DNA of 64,000 bases, taken from positions 186,001-250,000 of the forward strand of contig UBTF01000003.1 of the NCBI GenBank assembly GCA_900468285.1. Reading direction: 5' to 3'. The DNA is from Hyphomicrobiales bacterium. GTDB taxonomy: Bacteria > Pseudomonadota > Alphaproteobacteria > Rhizobiales > Rhizobiaceae. Of the stretch, positions 17,640-26,329 are shown in pieces. The notes beneath the pieces are model-generated. The model saw nothing but the letters and a program-made list of their open reading frames with translations, was not told the DNA's origin and searched no databases. A program made the translations under genes and the position numbers. Within the stretch, counting starts at the first letter, position 1; each line of letters opens with the position of its first letter.

Positions 17640-17899
17640 ACATTCTCTGATCGGGCAATGCCAACCTTCCTCGCAATAGAGCAGGTTGATGCGATTGAAG
17701 CCGGACGGCTATCCATCACGCTGAAGCAAGATGAACATCGAGGATAGCCGAACCGGCGGCGCTCATTGGCCAGATCGAGCAGCTTCGCACGTAACTCGAC
17801 CTCCGGCGGTCGAGAGGATCGATAGCGGATCGTCTTTCGGTCTGCGGATATGATCTGGAAGGCCCGCCACTCCGAAAACCCCCTTGTAACGTTGCTCAT
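17640..17899 (-). pseudogene. IS3-family transposase (OrfB) relic
   Basis: Reading on the minus strand from 17899, the translation gives an N-terminal OrfB segment: a helix-turn-helix-like region (SADRKTIRYRSSRPP) then VELRAKLLDLANERRRFGY. After that the frame is lost. The next frame continues the family pattern (FILLQRDG, stop, PSGFNRINLLYCEEGW), so at least one frameshift and one in-frame stop are present. Only about 85 of some 280 residues remain, with no DDE catalytic residues and no recognisable terminal repeats. It starts four bases after the SDR stop and abuts the RpiR gene, marking an old junction between two unrelated loci. Confidence 0.78.
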
Positions 17900-17902
17900 C
17901 CC

Positions 17903-18787
17903 TCAGCGCTTGTTTGGCCTGATCTGATGACGCAGTTCCACCAGTCGGTCCAGTGTTTGCAGCGTTTTGTTGCGGTTCTTGCCTGCCAATGCCAACGTCA
18001 AGGCCTCGACGAAAACGAGTGAAGCGCTGTGCATTGCGACCTTTTCCTTTTTGGCGCGAGGCAACACGATCGTCGCTTTCGTATGTTGCGCCAAAGCCGT
18101 TTCCTCTTTACCGACCAATGCAATGATGGGAACCGAAAGTCGTTGAGCCTCGGCAATTGTCGTCATCACTTCGCGGTGCGGGCGGCCGTGGGCGAGGATC
18201 AGCAGGACGTCGCCTTCTTCCATCTGGACGATCTGTTCGGCCAGCATGATGCCAGTTCGGTTCAACTCGTAAGACTGAAAGCCGGATCTTATGAAATTGC
18301 GCGACGCATAGGTCGCTATGATGCCGGATGCGCCGATGCCGAAGACGCCGATTTTCCGGGCCTCGCTCAGCAGGTTGACGGCTGTTGCGATTGATCGGCG
18401 ATTTTCTTCCGACGACATGGCCTGCATGGCATGTCCCATATCCGCTACCACAAAATCGACAGCCGAATTTGCATCGTCCGAAAGCTCTTCCGCAGTCGCC
18501 GCCATTTTTTCAGACGGTGAATCGGTTGCGCCAAGATGGCTTTCCAGCGTTTCCTTGAGGTCGACCAATCCCTCGAAGCCCAATGCCTGGATGGCCCGGA
18601 TGACGGTTGCATCCGAGGTTCCGAGTTCACGTCCGATCTCCAGAGCGGATTGTGCCAGCACCGTATGCCTGTGCTTGTCGATGTAATCAGCTACCGCGAG
18701 CAGACCCGGAGAAAGCGTAGCCCGTTTCTTCTTCAGGCGCTCCCCAAAAAGGTCTGTGTGTCTTCTCTTCAATACGGAATTGCGCAT
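17903..18787 (-). CDS. RpiR/MurR-family transcriptional regulator with SIS domain
   Basis: This 294-residue regulator has an N-terminal HTH_6 domain (LSPGLLAVADYIDKH, then ELGTSDATVIRAIQALGFEGL, residues ~20-80) and a C-terminal SIS phosphosugar-binding domain from ~125, with IGVFGIGASGIIATYASRNF and the LLILAHGRPHREV segment. ATG 18787 is chosen because AAGG precedes it; an in-frame start at 18841 would overlap the upstream region without benefit. It lies 79 bases after the siderophore-binding protein on the same strand, so it may be co-transcribed with the iron uptake operon. RpiR proteins normally sense sugar phosphates, which makes this placement unusual. Confidence 0.9.
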   Translation of the reverse strand: MRNSVLKRRHTDLFGERLKKKRATLSPGLLAVADYIDKHRHTVLAQSALEIGRELGTSDATVIRAIQALGFEGLVDLKETLESHLGATDSPSEKMAATAEELSDDANSAVDFVVADMGHAMQAMSSEENRRSIATAVNLLSEARKIGVFGIGASGIIATYASRNFIRSGFQSYELNRTGIMLAEQIVQMEEGDVLLILAHGRPHREVMTTIAEAQRLSVPIIALVGKEETALAQHTKATIVLPRAKKEKVAMHSASLVFVEALTLALAGKNRNKTLQTLDRLVELRHQIRPNKR

Positions 18788-18866
18788 CGATACCTTGGTC
18801 TTTACGTCAAAATCAGCAATTGTCGCACAGTGCCCGCACACGGCAGCTTTTGCAAAGCCGAAAGCT

Positions 18867-19811
18867 TCATCGAACCATCGGGCGCGGCGCTATCGAGGAT
18901 TTGACAACCGCAGTCATTAAAGCCATCGCCGCATAGCTGTTGGATATGGCCTCTTCCCGGGACACCATGATGTAACGCCCTTGCATGCAGGCTTTGAGAA
19001 AGCTGCAAAACTCAGGCACGACTTTTTCCATGGCGGCGATTTCCTCCTTCGAGGTTGCTCCAGTATCCGAGCGATAGGGATCGAAGATGAAATCGGCATC
19101 GACATCCGCAAGTCGCTCGCCGCTGACTTCTATGCGTCCGCCCTCGGGAATATCGTCAATGATCTTTGGAAAGCGAAAGCCCGCATCTCTGAGCACCTGA
19201 CCCAGCGCGCGGTAGGTGTGGTAAATGCTGATCTTGCCATTCAGCGGCTGAATGACCGAAACTGTTGTGTTACCCGTATCGACTGCCGTCTTCAGTTCCG
19301 CAATGCCTGCGCGATATCGTTGGTCGAGAATGGCGAGCCTGTCCTGCGTCTTTGTCAGTTCCGCAAGCTTTTGATACGCATGCGCGGTCCCAAGGCTCGT
19401 GGGGTCGAGGACGATGGTTGGCGCGATTTTTTCAAGCGTGGAAACCGGGGTAGGACGTCCGGTGGCGGTTATGATCACATCCGGTTTCTGTTCAGCCAGC
19501 GCTTCAAGATCGATATCGACCGCGCCGAGAAATGCCATGTCAGAATTGCTGAAATCGACGCCGGTCAGTATTGCACTCGAACGTAGGTAAGGCTTGCCGT
19601 CGGTACCGATCCTGCCATGGCTAGCGATGGGCAATATGCCGAGTTCGATCAAGGGAATGGTGACATCGATATCGTGCAGCGAGGCAATGCGCAGGGTCCT
19701 GTCAGGGAGTTGGACGCTACGGCCTGCATCATCGATGAAGGTGCGCATCTCTTCTGCTGCAAGCGGGTTTAAAACCGATAGAAAAAAACATGCGATAAGA
19801 AGCAGGCGCAT
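18867..19811 (-). CDS. iron-siderophore ABC transporter, periplasmic binding protein
   Basis: This 314-residue periplasmic protein belongs to the FecB/FhuD class III binding proteins. The frame is open upstream into the permease gene, but ATG 19811 follows AAAGG and gives a signal peptide (MRLLLIACFFLSVLNPLAA, then EEMR). The mature start TFIDDAGRSVQLP is the usual opening for the class. DVDIDLEALAEQKPDVII-like spacing and a long connecting helix are typical. It is the fourth gene of the ATPase-permease-permease-binding protein operon that diverges from a TonB receptor. The siderophore is not predictable. Confidence 0.9.
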   Translation of the reverse strand: MRLLLIACFFLSVLNPLAAEEMRTFIDDAGRSVQLPDRTLRIASLHDIDVTIPLIELGILPIASHGRIGTDGKPYLRSSAILTGVDFSNSDMAFLGAVDIDLEALAEQKPDVIITATGRPTPVSTLEKIAPTIVLDPTSLGTAHAYQKLAELTKTQDRLAILDQRYRAGIAELKTAVDTGNTTVSVIQPLNGKISIYHTYRALGQVLRDAGFRFPKIIDDIPEGGRIEVSGERLADVDADFIFDPYRSDTGATSKEEIAAMEKVVPEFCSFLKACMQGRYIMVSREEAISNSYAAMALMTAVVKSSIAPRPMVR

Positions 19812-19822
19812 GATGTTGCCTT

Positions 19823-20869
19823 TCAAAGTTGATCGCGGCGACGCCACAGAAGGAGAAGAAGAACGGGTACACCGATCAGGGCCAGAACGATGCCTGCTGG
19901 GATTTGCAGGGGTGCAAAGGCCGTGCGGCCAACCGTGTCTGATACCACAAGAAGTGTAGCACCAATCAAGAAGCTGCCCGCAAGAAGCGATTTTTGCCCG
20001 CCACCGATAAACATCCGCGCCGTATGCGGCGCGATGAGGCCGACAAAGCCGATGCTGCCCACGCAGGACACGGCGGTCGCCGTCATCAAAACAGGCGCGC
20101 AAAGGTGGATGATGGCAAGCGTCTTCGCCGGCACACCCAGGCCGACGGTTGCGCTGTCTCCCAGAATCGAGACATCTGCCCAGCGGGCGGTGGCGAACAT
20201 CAGGATGCAACCGGTGAGCAGGCCCGTCAGCGCTAACGGCACCATGTCCGGCGTCACGTTTGCGAGGCTTCCCGCCAGCCATGTCAATGCAATCTGAACG
20301 CGGTCAATATCCGAAACGGTGATCAGCAGCGAGATGACAGCGGAAAGCAGCCAGGAAAAACCGATGCCGATCAGCACGAAGCGCAGGCGTGACAGTGACC
20401 CGGCAATGAGAGCGACTGCCGCCGCGACCGCAAAGCCTCCGGCCATTCCGAGGAAAGGCCGAAGCCCCAGGGGCGTATGCGGAAAAGCGATGATCGCGAG
20501 GACAATGACCAAAACCGCTCCTTCGCGCACTCCCAGCAAGCCCGGGTCGGCAAGTCCGTTTCGCGTCAGCGACTGGAGTGCCGCACCTGAAAGCCCAAGC
20601 ATGGCACCGCAGCTCAAAGCTATGATCGTACGCGGGAGCCTCAGATCGCCGATGATGGATAGGCCGGTGGCGTCTGCCGGGTTGCTGGCCAACGCCAAAA
20701 GCTCGTTCCAGCCCGCTTGCCCGCTTCCGGAGACCAGCGCCAGTAGGCTGACAGAGAGGAGACCGATAACGAGCAATGTCACCACCAGCATGCGCCGGGG
20801 ATGAAGTCTGAGACCAACTGCGTGACATCGCAGGAGCCAATAGCCATTGCCGAGCTTTTTCACCGTCAT
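19823..20869 (-). CDS. FecCD-family siderophore ABC permease
   Basis: This 348-residue permease has the multi-helix architecture of the BtuC/FecCD family. Family landmarks are LRLPRTIIALSCGAMLGLSGAALQ (split here as LRLPRTII and GAMLGLSGAALQ), NGLADPGLLGV, and near the C terminus FVGLIAPHTARM and the segment GIVLALIGVPVLLLLL. It overlaps the first permease by four bases and presumably forms a heterodimer with it. Confidence 0.92.
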   Translation of the reverse strand: MTVKKLGNGYWLLRCHAVGLRLHPRRMLVVTLLVIGLLSVSLLALVSGSGQAGWNELLALASNPADATGLSIIGDLRLPRTIIALSCGAMLGLSGAALQSLTRNGLADPGLLGVREGAVLVIVLAIIAFPHTPLGLRPFLGMAGGFAVAAAVALIAGSLSRLRFVLIGIGFSWLLSAVISLLITVSDIDRVQIALTWLAGSLANVTPDMVPLALTGLLTGCILMFATARWADVSILGDSATVGLGVPAKTLAIIHLCAPVLMTATAVSCVGSIGFVGLIAPHTARMFIGGGQKSLLAGSFLIGATLLVVSDTVGRTAFAPLQIPAGIVLALIGVPVLLLLLWRRRDQL

Positions 20870-21891
20870 CGCAAGACCCTCGCGACGACGGCAATGAAGA
20901 CGGGTGCCCCCACAAAGGCAGTCATCAGCCCCGTCGCCAGATCGTGCGGCGCGGCAATTGTCCTGGCCGCTATATCAGCGGCAATCATGAGATTGGCGCC
21001 GAGCAATGCGGAGAGCGGGAGCGACATCATATGCCGCCCATCCGCTAAGCGGTGGGCAACACCCGCAACGATAAGGCCAACGAAACCGATTGGCCCTGCC
21101 AGCGCGACGGATGAGCCGCAGAAAAGGGCAGTGGCGGCAAGACCGATGAGTTTCGTTTGCCTTACGGGCACGCCAAGCCCCGCTGCCGTCGCATCTCCCA
21201 GAGCCAGAACATCGAGCCGAAGCGCGATCCATACCGTCAGACCGAGAGCAATCGTAAGCAGCGGCAGCGCGCTGGAGATGTTGGCAAGCGAAATGCCTGA
21301 GAGGTCCCCGGCCAGCCAGAACCGCATCTGCTCCAGCGTTTCCTGGTCGAGGATTAGTATTGCCGAGACGCAGGCCGAGGCCAGAGCCGAAAGCGCGATG
21401 CCACAAAAGGTGACCTTCGAGATGGTCATGCCCGTGCTTCCCGCGGAGGATAATGCAAGGATGATCGCGAAGAGCACACCGCTACCCATGGTCGCCGCCA
21501 GCTGGCGGCTCATCGAAAGCGCCAGCATGTTCGCGGGCAGGGCCGTCATGATGACGATGGCGAGGCTGGCTCCAACATTGAGGCCGAGGATATGAGGTTC
21601 CGCCAAGGGGTTTCGCAAGATCGATTGCATGAGACGACCTGCAATCCCGAGAGATGCGCCGCAGACGATGGCGGCAAGGAGCCGCGGCAGGCGCAGCTTC
21701 AAAAGTATCTGCTGTTCAAAGCTCCCATGGTCGCGGGCAAAAATCGTATCGACAATGAACTGTGCCGACACCGGTCGCGCGCCGACGCCGAGATGAATGA
21801 GGCCGAGCATCACGATCATGACCAGGCCACATGGCAGCCATAGCGACCGAAATCCGTTGCCGGTACTTTTCATCGCCGCAGTCAGGCTCAC
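20866..21891 (-). CDS. FecCD-family siderophore ABC permease, first subunit
   Basis: This 341-residue permease shows LRLPRLLAAIVCGASLGIAG, NPLAEPHILGLNVGASL, the FVGLIVAGVAHRL loop and the terminal GAPVFIAVVAR segment typical of the family. The loop has AGVAHR where many relatives have VPHIAR, a minor departure. It overlaps the ATPase gene and the second permease gene by four bases each, indicating coupled translation. Confidence 0.92.
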   Translation of the reverse strand: MSLTAAMKSTGNGFRSLWLPCGLVMIVMLGLIHLGVGARPVSAQFIVDTIFARDHGSFEQQILLKLRLPRLLAAIVCGASLGIAGRLMQSILRNPLAEPHILGLNVGASLAIVIMTALPANMLALSMSRQLAATMGSGVLFAIILALSSAGSTGMTISKVTFCGIALSALASACVSAILILDQETLEQMRFWLAGDLSGISLANISSALPLLTIALGLTVWIALRLDVLALGDATAAGLGVPVRQTKLIGLAATALFCGSSVALAGPIGFVGLIVAGVAHRLADGRHMMSLPLSALLGANLMIAADIAARTIAAPHDLATGLMTAFVGAPVFIAVVARVLR

Positions 21892-22703
21892 GCGACCTGT
21901 GTCCTGGGGTAAGGATCAGGCAAAAAGATCGGCTTGCCGGTTGTTGGGTGCCAGACGGATGTAACCTTCGTATCAAAGACGGTTTCAATATGTTCCACTG
22001 TGCATTGCTCAGCCGTTTCAACGACGTGATGGATCGCGCCACCTTTCATAAGGACTAGTCGGTCCGCATATTGAAGGGCGGCATTAAGGTCGTGCAGCAC
22101 AGCAACGATGGTCTTGTTGGCCGTGCGTGTCAGGCTCGATAGAAGCTCCATGACCTCGACCTGATAGCGAAGATCGAGAAATGTCGTCGGCTCATCAAAT
22201 AGAATTGTCGCTGTGTCCTGGGCAAGGGCCAGTGCGATGAAGCAGCGCTGTCGCTGGCCTCCCGACAGGCTATCAACCGTTCGCGACGACAGCTCTGCAA
22301 TGCCAGTCCTCTCCAAGGCGCTGTTTACCGCGTTCTCGTCGGTCTCATCCCATGACTTGAGGATCCCGCTATGGGGGTACCGTCCACGCGACACCAAGTC
22401 ATAAACCTTGAGACCTTCAGGTGTAAGCGGGGCTTGCGGCAGGAGCGAAAGCTTGCGCGCGACGTCTTTTGTGGGCAGCTTGCTGATATCGTTTCCGTCC
22501 AGATGCACGGTGCCGCCCGAGGGCTTCAGGATGCGGCAGAGAACGGAGAGCAGGGTCGATTTGCCTGATCCGTTCGGTCCAGCCAATGCGGTGAATTTAC
22601 CCTTGGGAATGACCAGCGAAACATCCGAAAGCACCGTCGAGCGCTGGTAACCCGCAGTTACAAGCGCGACATCAAGCGCGTTGCAATCGCCATCAGTTCG
22701 CAT
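21888..22703 (-). CDS. iron-siderophore ABC transporter ATP-binding protein
   Basis: This 271-residue ATPase is the first gene of the minus-strand iron operon. Walker A is GPNGSGKST (~41-49), the Q-loop lies in LSLLPQAPLTPEG, the signature is LSGGQRQR, Walker B ILFDEPTTFLD and the switch His is in VLHDLNAAL. These are diagnostic of the FecE/FhuC group. Its start lies 47 bases from an iron-responsive box (22751-22768), consistent with iron repression of the operon. Confidence 0.93.
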   Translation of the reverse strand: MRTDGDCNALDVALVTAGYQRSTVLSDVSLVIPKGKFTALAGPNGSGKSTLLSVLCRILKPSGGTVHLDGNDISKLPTKDVARKLSLLPQAPLTPEGLKVYDLVSRGRYPHSGILKSWDETDENAVNSALERTGIAELSSRTVDSLSGGQRQRCFIALALAQDTATILFDEPTTFLDLRYQVEVMELLSSLTRTANKTIVAVLHDLNAALQYADRLVLMKGGAIHHVVETAEQCTVEHIETVFDTKVTSVWHPTTGKPIFLPDPYPRTQVA

Positions 22704-22750
22704 TCACTCAGCCATTTCGTTCAAAAAAATATACGCGTCGTGTCTATTAT

Positions 22751-22768
22751 ATGAATGTAGTAGTCAAC
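22751..22768 (-). promoter_or_regulatory. candidate iron-responsive (RirA/IRO-type) box, ABC operon side
   Basis: ATGAATGTAGTAGTCAAC contains TGA-N9-TCA, the motif reported for RirA-regulated promoters in rhizobia. It is an exact 18-base reverse complement of the copy at 22896-22913. It lies 47 bases before the ATPase start codon. Confidence 0.72.
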
Positions 22769-22895
22769 AATAATCAGCGGATGTGGCCTGCAGGTACCAG
22801 GCTAAAATCGGGTGGCAGGCGCTGTTTAGAGGCTGTTATGCTTCCCTTCGGTCCCGCGATTTCGATTGGAGGCCGTCCGTTTTCCAGATTTTAAA

Positions 22896-22913
22896 GTTGA
22901 CTACTACATTCAT
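22896..22913 (+). promoter_or_regulatory. candidate iron-responsive (RirA/IRO-type) box, receptor side
   Basis: GTTGACTACTACATTCAT contains TGA-N9-TCA and is the exact reverse complement of 22751-22768. It lies 51 bases before the TonB receptor start. The matching distances to the two start codons suggest each copy serves one of the divergent promoters. Confidence 0.72.
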
Positions 22914-22964
22914 GAAAATCATGAAGCCCTCTTGAGAGATTGATTTTGCATTCATGGGGACTGA

Positions 22965-25151
22965 ATGAACATGGGATTCGACAGATGCGACATGCAGGCA
23001 GCATTGATCGTGCTTTCGGTGGCGGGAAACCTGAGCGCTCCGCCGGCGATGGCGCAGGAGATCGCTACTATCAAGAAGTCGGCCCGTCAGTCTGAGCAGG
23101 GTCAAAGTATCAAGACGGAAAATTCTACCGTTCTCACGCCCATCGTTGTCGACGGTTCGGGCGCTACGAATGGTTATCAGCCAAGATCGACCAGTACAGC
23201 CACGCGCTCCGACACCCCGCTGATCGATATTCCCCAGGCGGTCAATGTCGTCAGTCATTCGGCTCTGGAAGACCAGAACGCCACCAATCTCGATGAGGCA
23301 CTCGGCAACATCAGCGGCGTTACCCAGACCAACACGCTGGGCGGGACGCAAGACTCCATTATTCGCCGTGGGTTCGGTGACAACAGAGACGGGTCTATTC
23401 TTACCAACGGATTGAAAACAGCCATCCCGCGTTCGTTCAATGCCATGACGGATCGTGTTGAAGTGCTCAAAGGTCCGTCCTCCACCCTTTATGGCATTCT
23501 CGATCCCGGCGGCATGGTCAATGTCGTGACGAAGAAGCCGGAAGAGACGTTTTCAGGCGAAGTCTACGGCAACCTTTCAAGCTTCGGAGGTGGCACGACG
23601 GGCGTCGATGTTACCGGCCCGATCGAAGGCACCGACCTCTCCTATCGCCTGATCGGCGAATACAAGGATGTTGAATACTGGCGCAACTTCGGTGAGAGCA
23701 AGCATTGGCTGGTATCTCCATCTCTGAAATGGACCGGTGAAGATACCGAAATTACCGCGACCTATATGCATGAGGATTATAGCGTGCCCTTTGATCGGGG
23801 CACGATCTTCGACACGACCACGGGCCGTGCCGTGAATGTGAATCGCAAGATCCGTTTTGACGAACCCTATAACATCACTGACGGAAAGTCCGACCTCTTC
23901 CAGGTCGAGATTGACCACCGGCTCAATGATAACTGGAATCTTGGTATCGATTACAGCTACAGCCGCAATGTCTATTCAGACAATCAGGCACGCGTATTGG
24001 GCTATAATGCAACGACTGGCGTCCTGACGAGAAGAGCGGACGCGACGGATTATTCCACGATTTATAATCACGCCCTGCGCACAGATCTTACCGGAGAGGT
24101 CGATGTCGGAGGAATGCAGCATGACCTCCTGATCGGGGCGTCTTACGATTATAGCGACACTCTTCGCACGGATATGCTGCGTTGTGGAAACTCTACCAGT
24201 TTCAATATGTACAATCCCGTTTACGGCAATCTACCAGAATGCTCGACTGTCTCCGCATCCGATAGCGATCAGACTGAAAAGCTTTCGACGGCATCTGTCT
24301 ATATGCAGGATTCGGTTCATCTCAGTGACCAATGGATTGTCGTCGGTGGTTTGCGATATCAGTATTATGACCTGCTCGCAGGCAAGGGGCGTCCGTTCAA
24401 GAACAACACCGATAGTTTTGGTGACGCCCTCGTTCCCAATGCGGGGATCGTCTATAAACTCACCCCAGACGTTGCCCTCTACGTGAATGCCGCCAAGACG
24501 TTCCGCCCGCAATCTTCCATTGCCAGCCTGTATGGCTCTCTGAAACCGGAAGAGGGAATTTCCTATGAGATCGGCTCGAAATTCGAGCTTCCCTCCGGGC
24601 TGACGGCAAACGTCGCTTTCTATACGTCGGACAAGGAAAACGTTGCCTACAGCGCGGTTGAAAGCGGTGTCACTGTTGTCAGGGCGGCGGGGCTCGTTCG
24701 CGCACGCGGTGTGGAGATGGATATCGCTGGGTCACTCACGTCTGACCTCGATATCATCGCCAGCTATGCTTATACGGATGCTGAAGTCAAAGAGGGAGAA
24801 AACGCGGGCAAGCGGCCCGTCAATGTCGCCCGCCACACTGGTTCATTGTCTCTCGCCTACGACATGGGTGAAGTTGGTCCAGTCGGCAACAGTTTGAAAA
24901 TTGGCGCGGGCATCCGCGCGGTTGGCGACAGGGCGGGCATTAATGACAACTCTTACGATCTGCCCGGATACGCCGTTGTCGACGCTTTCGCAGCATACAC
25001 TTTTGCATCAGAACGGCCGATCACCGTTCAGCTCAATCTTAAAAACATTTTCGATCGAACCTATTACACCTCTTCTATCGGAAGCACGGCATTTGGAAAC
25101 CAGATCGGAGAGCCGTTCAATGCTACGTTGACAGCACGCCTGAACTTCTAG
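22965..25151 (+). CDS. TonB-dependent siderophore receptor
   Basis: This 728-residue outer membrane receptor imports a ferric siderophore using TonB energy. Residues 1-30 form a somewhat atypical export signal ending PAMAQE. A TonB-box-like segment (TPIVVDGSG, ~55) precedes the plug domain (~80-185), with DIPQAVNVVS, the IRRGFGDN segment and VEVLKGPSSTLYG. The barrel runs to the end and closes with the aromatic C-terminal residue in ARLNF. There is no N-terminal signalling extension, so it is a transport receptor only. The start follows GGGGA. It diverges from the FecCDE-type operon, and both are preceded by identical iron boxes. Confidence 0.93.
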   Translation: MNMGFDRCDMQAALIVLSVAGNLSAPPAMAQEIATIKKSARQSEQGQSIKTENSTVLTPIVVDGSGATNGYQPRSTSTATRSDTPLIDIPQAVNVVSHSALEDQNATNLDEALGNISGVTQTNTLGGTQDSIIRRGFGDNRDGSILTNGLKTAIPRSFNAMTDRVEVLKGPSSTLYGILDPGGMVNVVTKKPEETFSGEVYGNLSSFGGGTTGVDVTGPIEGTDLSYRLIGEYKDVEYWRNFGESKHWLVSPSLKWTGEDTEITATYMHEDYSVPFDRGTIFDTTTGRAVNVNRKIRFDEPYNITDGKSDLFQVEIDHRLNDNWNLGIDYSYSRNVYSDNQARVLGYNATTGVLTRRADATDYSTIYNHALRTDLTGEVDVGGMQHDLLIGASYDYSDTLRTDMLRCGNSTSFNMYNPVYGNLPECSTVSASDSDQTEKLSTASVYMQDSVHLSDQWIVVGGLRYQYYDLLAGKGRPFKNNTDSFGDALVPNAGIVYKLTPDVALYVNAAKTFRPQSSIASLYGSLKPEEGISYEIGSKFELPSGLTANVAFYTSDKENVAYSAVESGVTVVRAAGLVRARGVEMDIAGSLTSDLDIIASYAYTDAEVKEGENAGKRPVNVARHTGSLSLAYDMGEVGPVGNSLKIGAGIRAVGDRAGINDNSYDLPGYAVVDAFAAYTFASERPITVQLNLKNIFDRTYYTSSIGSTAFGNQIGEPFNATLTARLNF

Positions 25152-25211
25152 GCGAGGTCTGTGCTTGCTGCTAACCGTTGGGGCGGTCATGCGTGTTGGT
25201 CCTCAAAAGAA

Positions 25212-25243
25212 GAAACCTCTCTTGCGCGAGCAAGAGAGGTTTC
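25212..25243 (-). terminator. strong hairpin between convergent genes
   Basis: A perfect 14-base-pair stem (25212-25225 with 25230-25243) encloses the four-base loop GCGA. On the minus strand it is followed by TTCTTCTTTTG, so it best suits the end of the hypothetical gene at 25271. It may also stop transcription from the receptor gene. Confidence 0.75.
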
Positions 25244-25270
25244 AGCAACAATTTCATTCAGGCGACACAA

Positions 25271-26329
25271 TCACGCTTCTGCGTAGTAGGTCTCAACGAG
25301 GCTTGCCTTCGGCTCATCGCTTTCGGTTTCACTGAGCAATGTGTTTTTAGCGACCGATGGGTCCTTATGGACGATAGCGTCGAGAATCCCACGAAGTAAG
25401 CGTTCTTTCTGCACCTCTTCAGCCCGGCTGCGGGCAGCTTCCGTCGCGGCTTTTTCTTCATCGGCAAAACGACGCGAGGACAGTCTTGCCTCAATAGCAT
25501 CAAATCTGAAGGTCTGTTCGGTACGGGCAGAAACATGTGTTGATGCCGGCTGGTGAATACCGACATGCTCTGCCGTGCCGGGCTTGGACGGCGAGGCCGA
25601 CTGGGGTATAGACCCGTTATTGCCCTGCACCGGTGTCGGCCAAACGGTATCATCCTCTTCGACGGACGCCCCGGTCCCCGATCCGATACTGTTTGCGTTT
25701 GGTTCATCGGCGACGGGTTCGGCATCAGTTGATTGCGGCTGCTCCTGTGCGCCAGTCGGCTCAGGTGCCGGGTCCCCTACAGGTTCTTCCGATGAGTCTG
25801 CTGTTGCGGGGGTGGTTTCTGTGTCTGGGCCTGCCGAAGGCGACTCTTCGTTGGCATTTTCTGGTGGGGAAACGGTTGACTGGTCTTCGCCGCTGACGGA
25901 TGAGCCATCTTCGGGCGGAGCAGAGGACGTCGGTTGTTCTTCTCCACCACCGGCAGATTCCGCTGGTATTGGATTGGACTGTTCCGTGCTTGCCTCCGTA
26001 GACGCACCATCGCTCGCCGATGGCGCATTGCTGCTGTCCGGGGCGTCAGATGTTTCGCCTACTGGTTCAGAACCTGAAGACGGCGATGGCGACGGCGAAT
26101 AAGTGCCGTCGTCTGTATCTGTATCTTCGTCATCAGCAGGGGCAGGGGTACTGGCTACAGGCTGGGTCGAGCTTGCAGGCGCAGTGGAGTTCTGGCTGGA
26201 CGGAGCAGGAGAAGACGCATCACTTGTCGTCGTGCCCGACGAGCCAGTTGTGGTTTGTGTGCCCGACGTTTGCGTGTTGGAGCCGGTGTTCGTCGGAGTC
26301 GATTTTGGTGGAAAGAGTGCTTCTAACAT
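25271..26329 (-). CDS. low-complexity, probably disordered hypothetical protein
   Basis: I do not recognise this 352-residue protein. Residues ~8-240 are almost entirely Ser, Thr, Pro, Glu, Asp, Ala and Gly, with acidic PEST-like runs and little hydrophobicity, so most of it should be disordered. Residues ~265-352 differ: RFDAIEARLSSRRFADEEKA and EEVQKERLLRGILDAIV look like charged amphipathic helices, possibly a coiled coil. There is no signal peptide or membrane segment. ATG 26329 lacks a clear ribosome binding site, so the start is uncertain. Support for the gene is its length, the structured C-terminal end and a good terminator just downstream. The opposite strand also reads through part of it, but with an even less protein-like composition. 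Confidence 0.6.
   Translation of the reverse strand: MLEALFPPKSTPTNTGSNTQTSGTQTTTGSSGTTTSDASSPAPSSQNSTAPASSTQPVASTPAPADDEDTDTDDGTYSPSPSPSSGSEPVGETSDAPDSSNAPSASDGASTEASTEQSNPIPAESAGGGEEQPTSSAPPEDGSSVSGEDQSTVSPPENANEESPSAGPDTETTPATADSSEEPVGDPAPEPTGAQEQPQSTDAEPVADEPNANSIGSGTGASVEEDDTVWPTPVQGNNGSIPQSASPSKPGTAEHVGIHQPASTHVSARTEQTFRFDAIEARLSSRRFADEEKAATEAARSRAEEVQKERLLRGILDAIVHKDPSVAKNTLLSETESDEPKASLVETYYAEA

Noticed and set aside
17039-17899. 286-codon open frame on the minus strand as an intact gene
   Set aside because: Only its first ~55 residues resemble a transposase; the rest is antisense to the SDR gene. The IS relic ends near 17640.
18867-20282. 471-codon version of the siderophore-binding protein
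   Set aside because: The extra 157 residues overlap the permease gene; ATG 19811 has a ribosome site and a signal peptide.
25575-26102. 175-codon open frame on the plus strand, Ser/Gly/Asp-rich
   Set aside because: Opposite the low-complexity gene; it has no start context and lacks the structured end seen on the minus strand.
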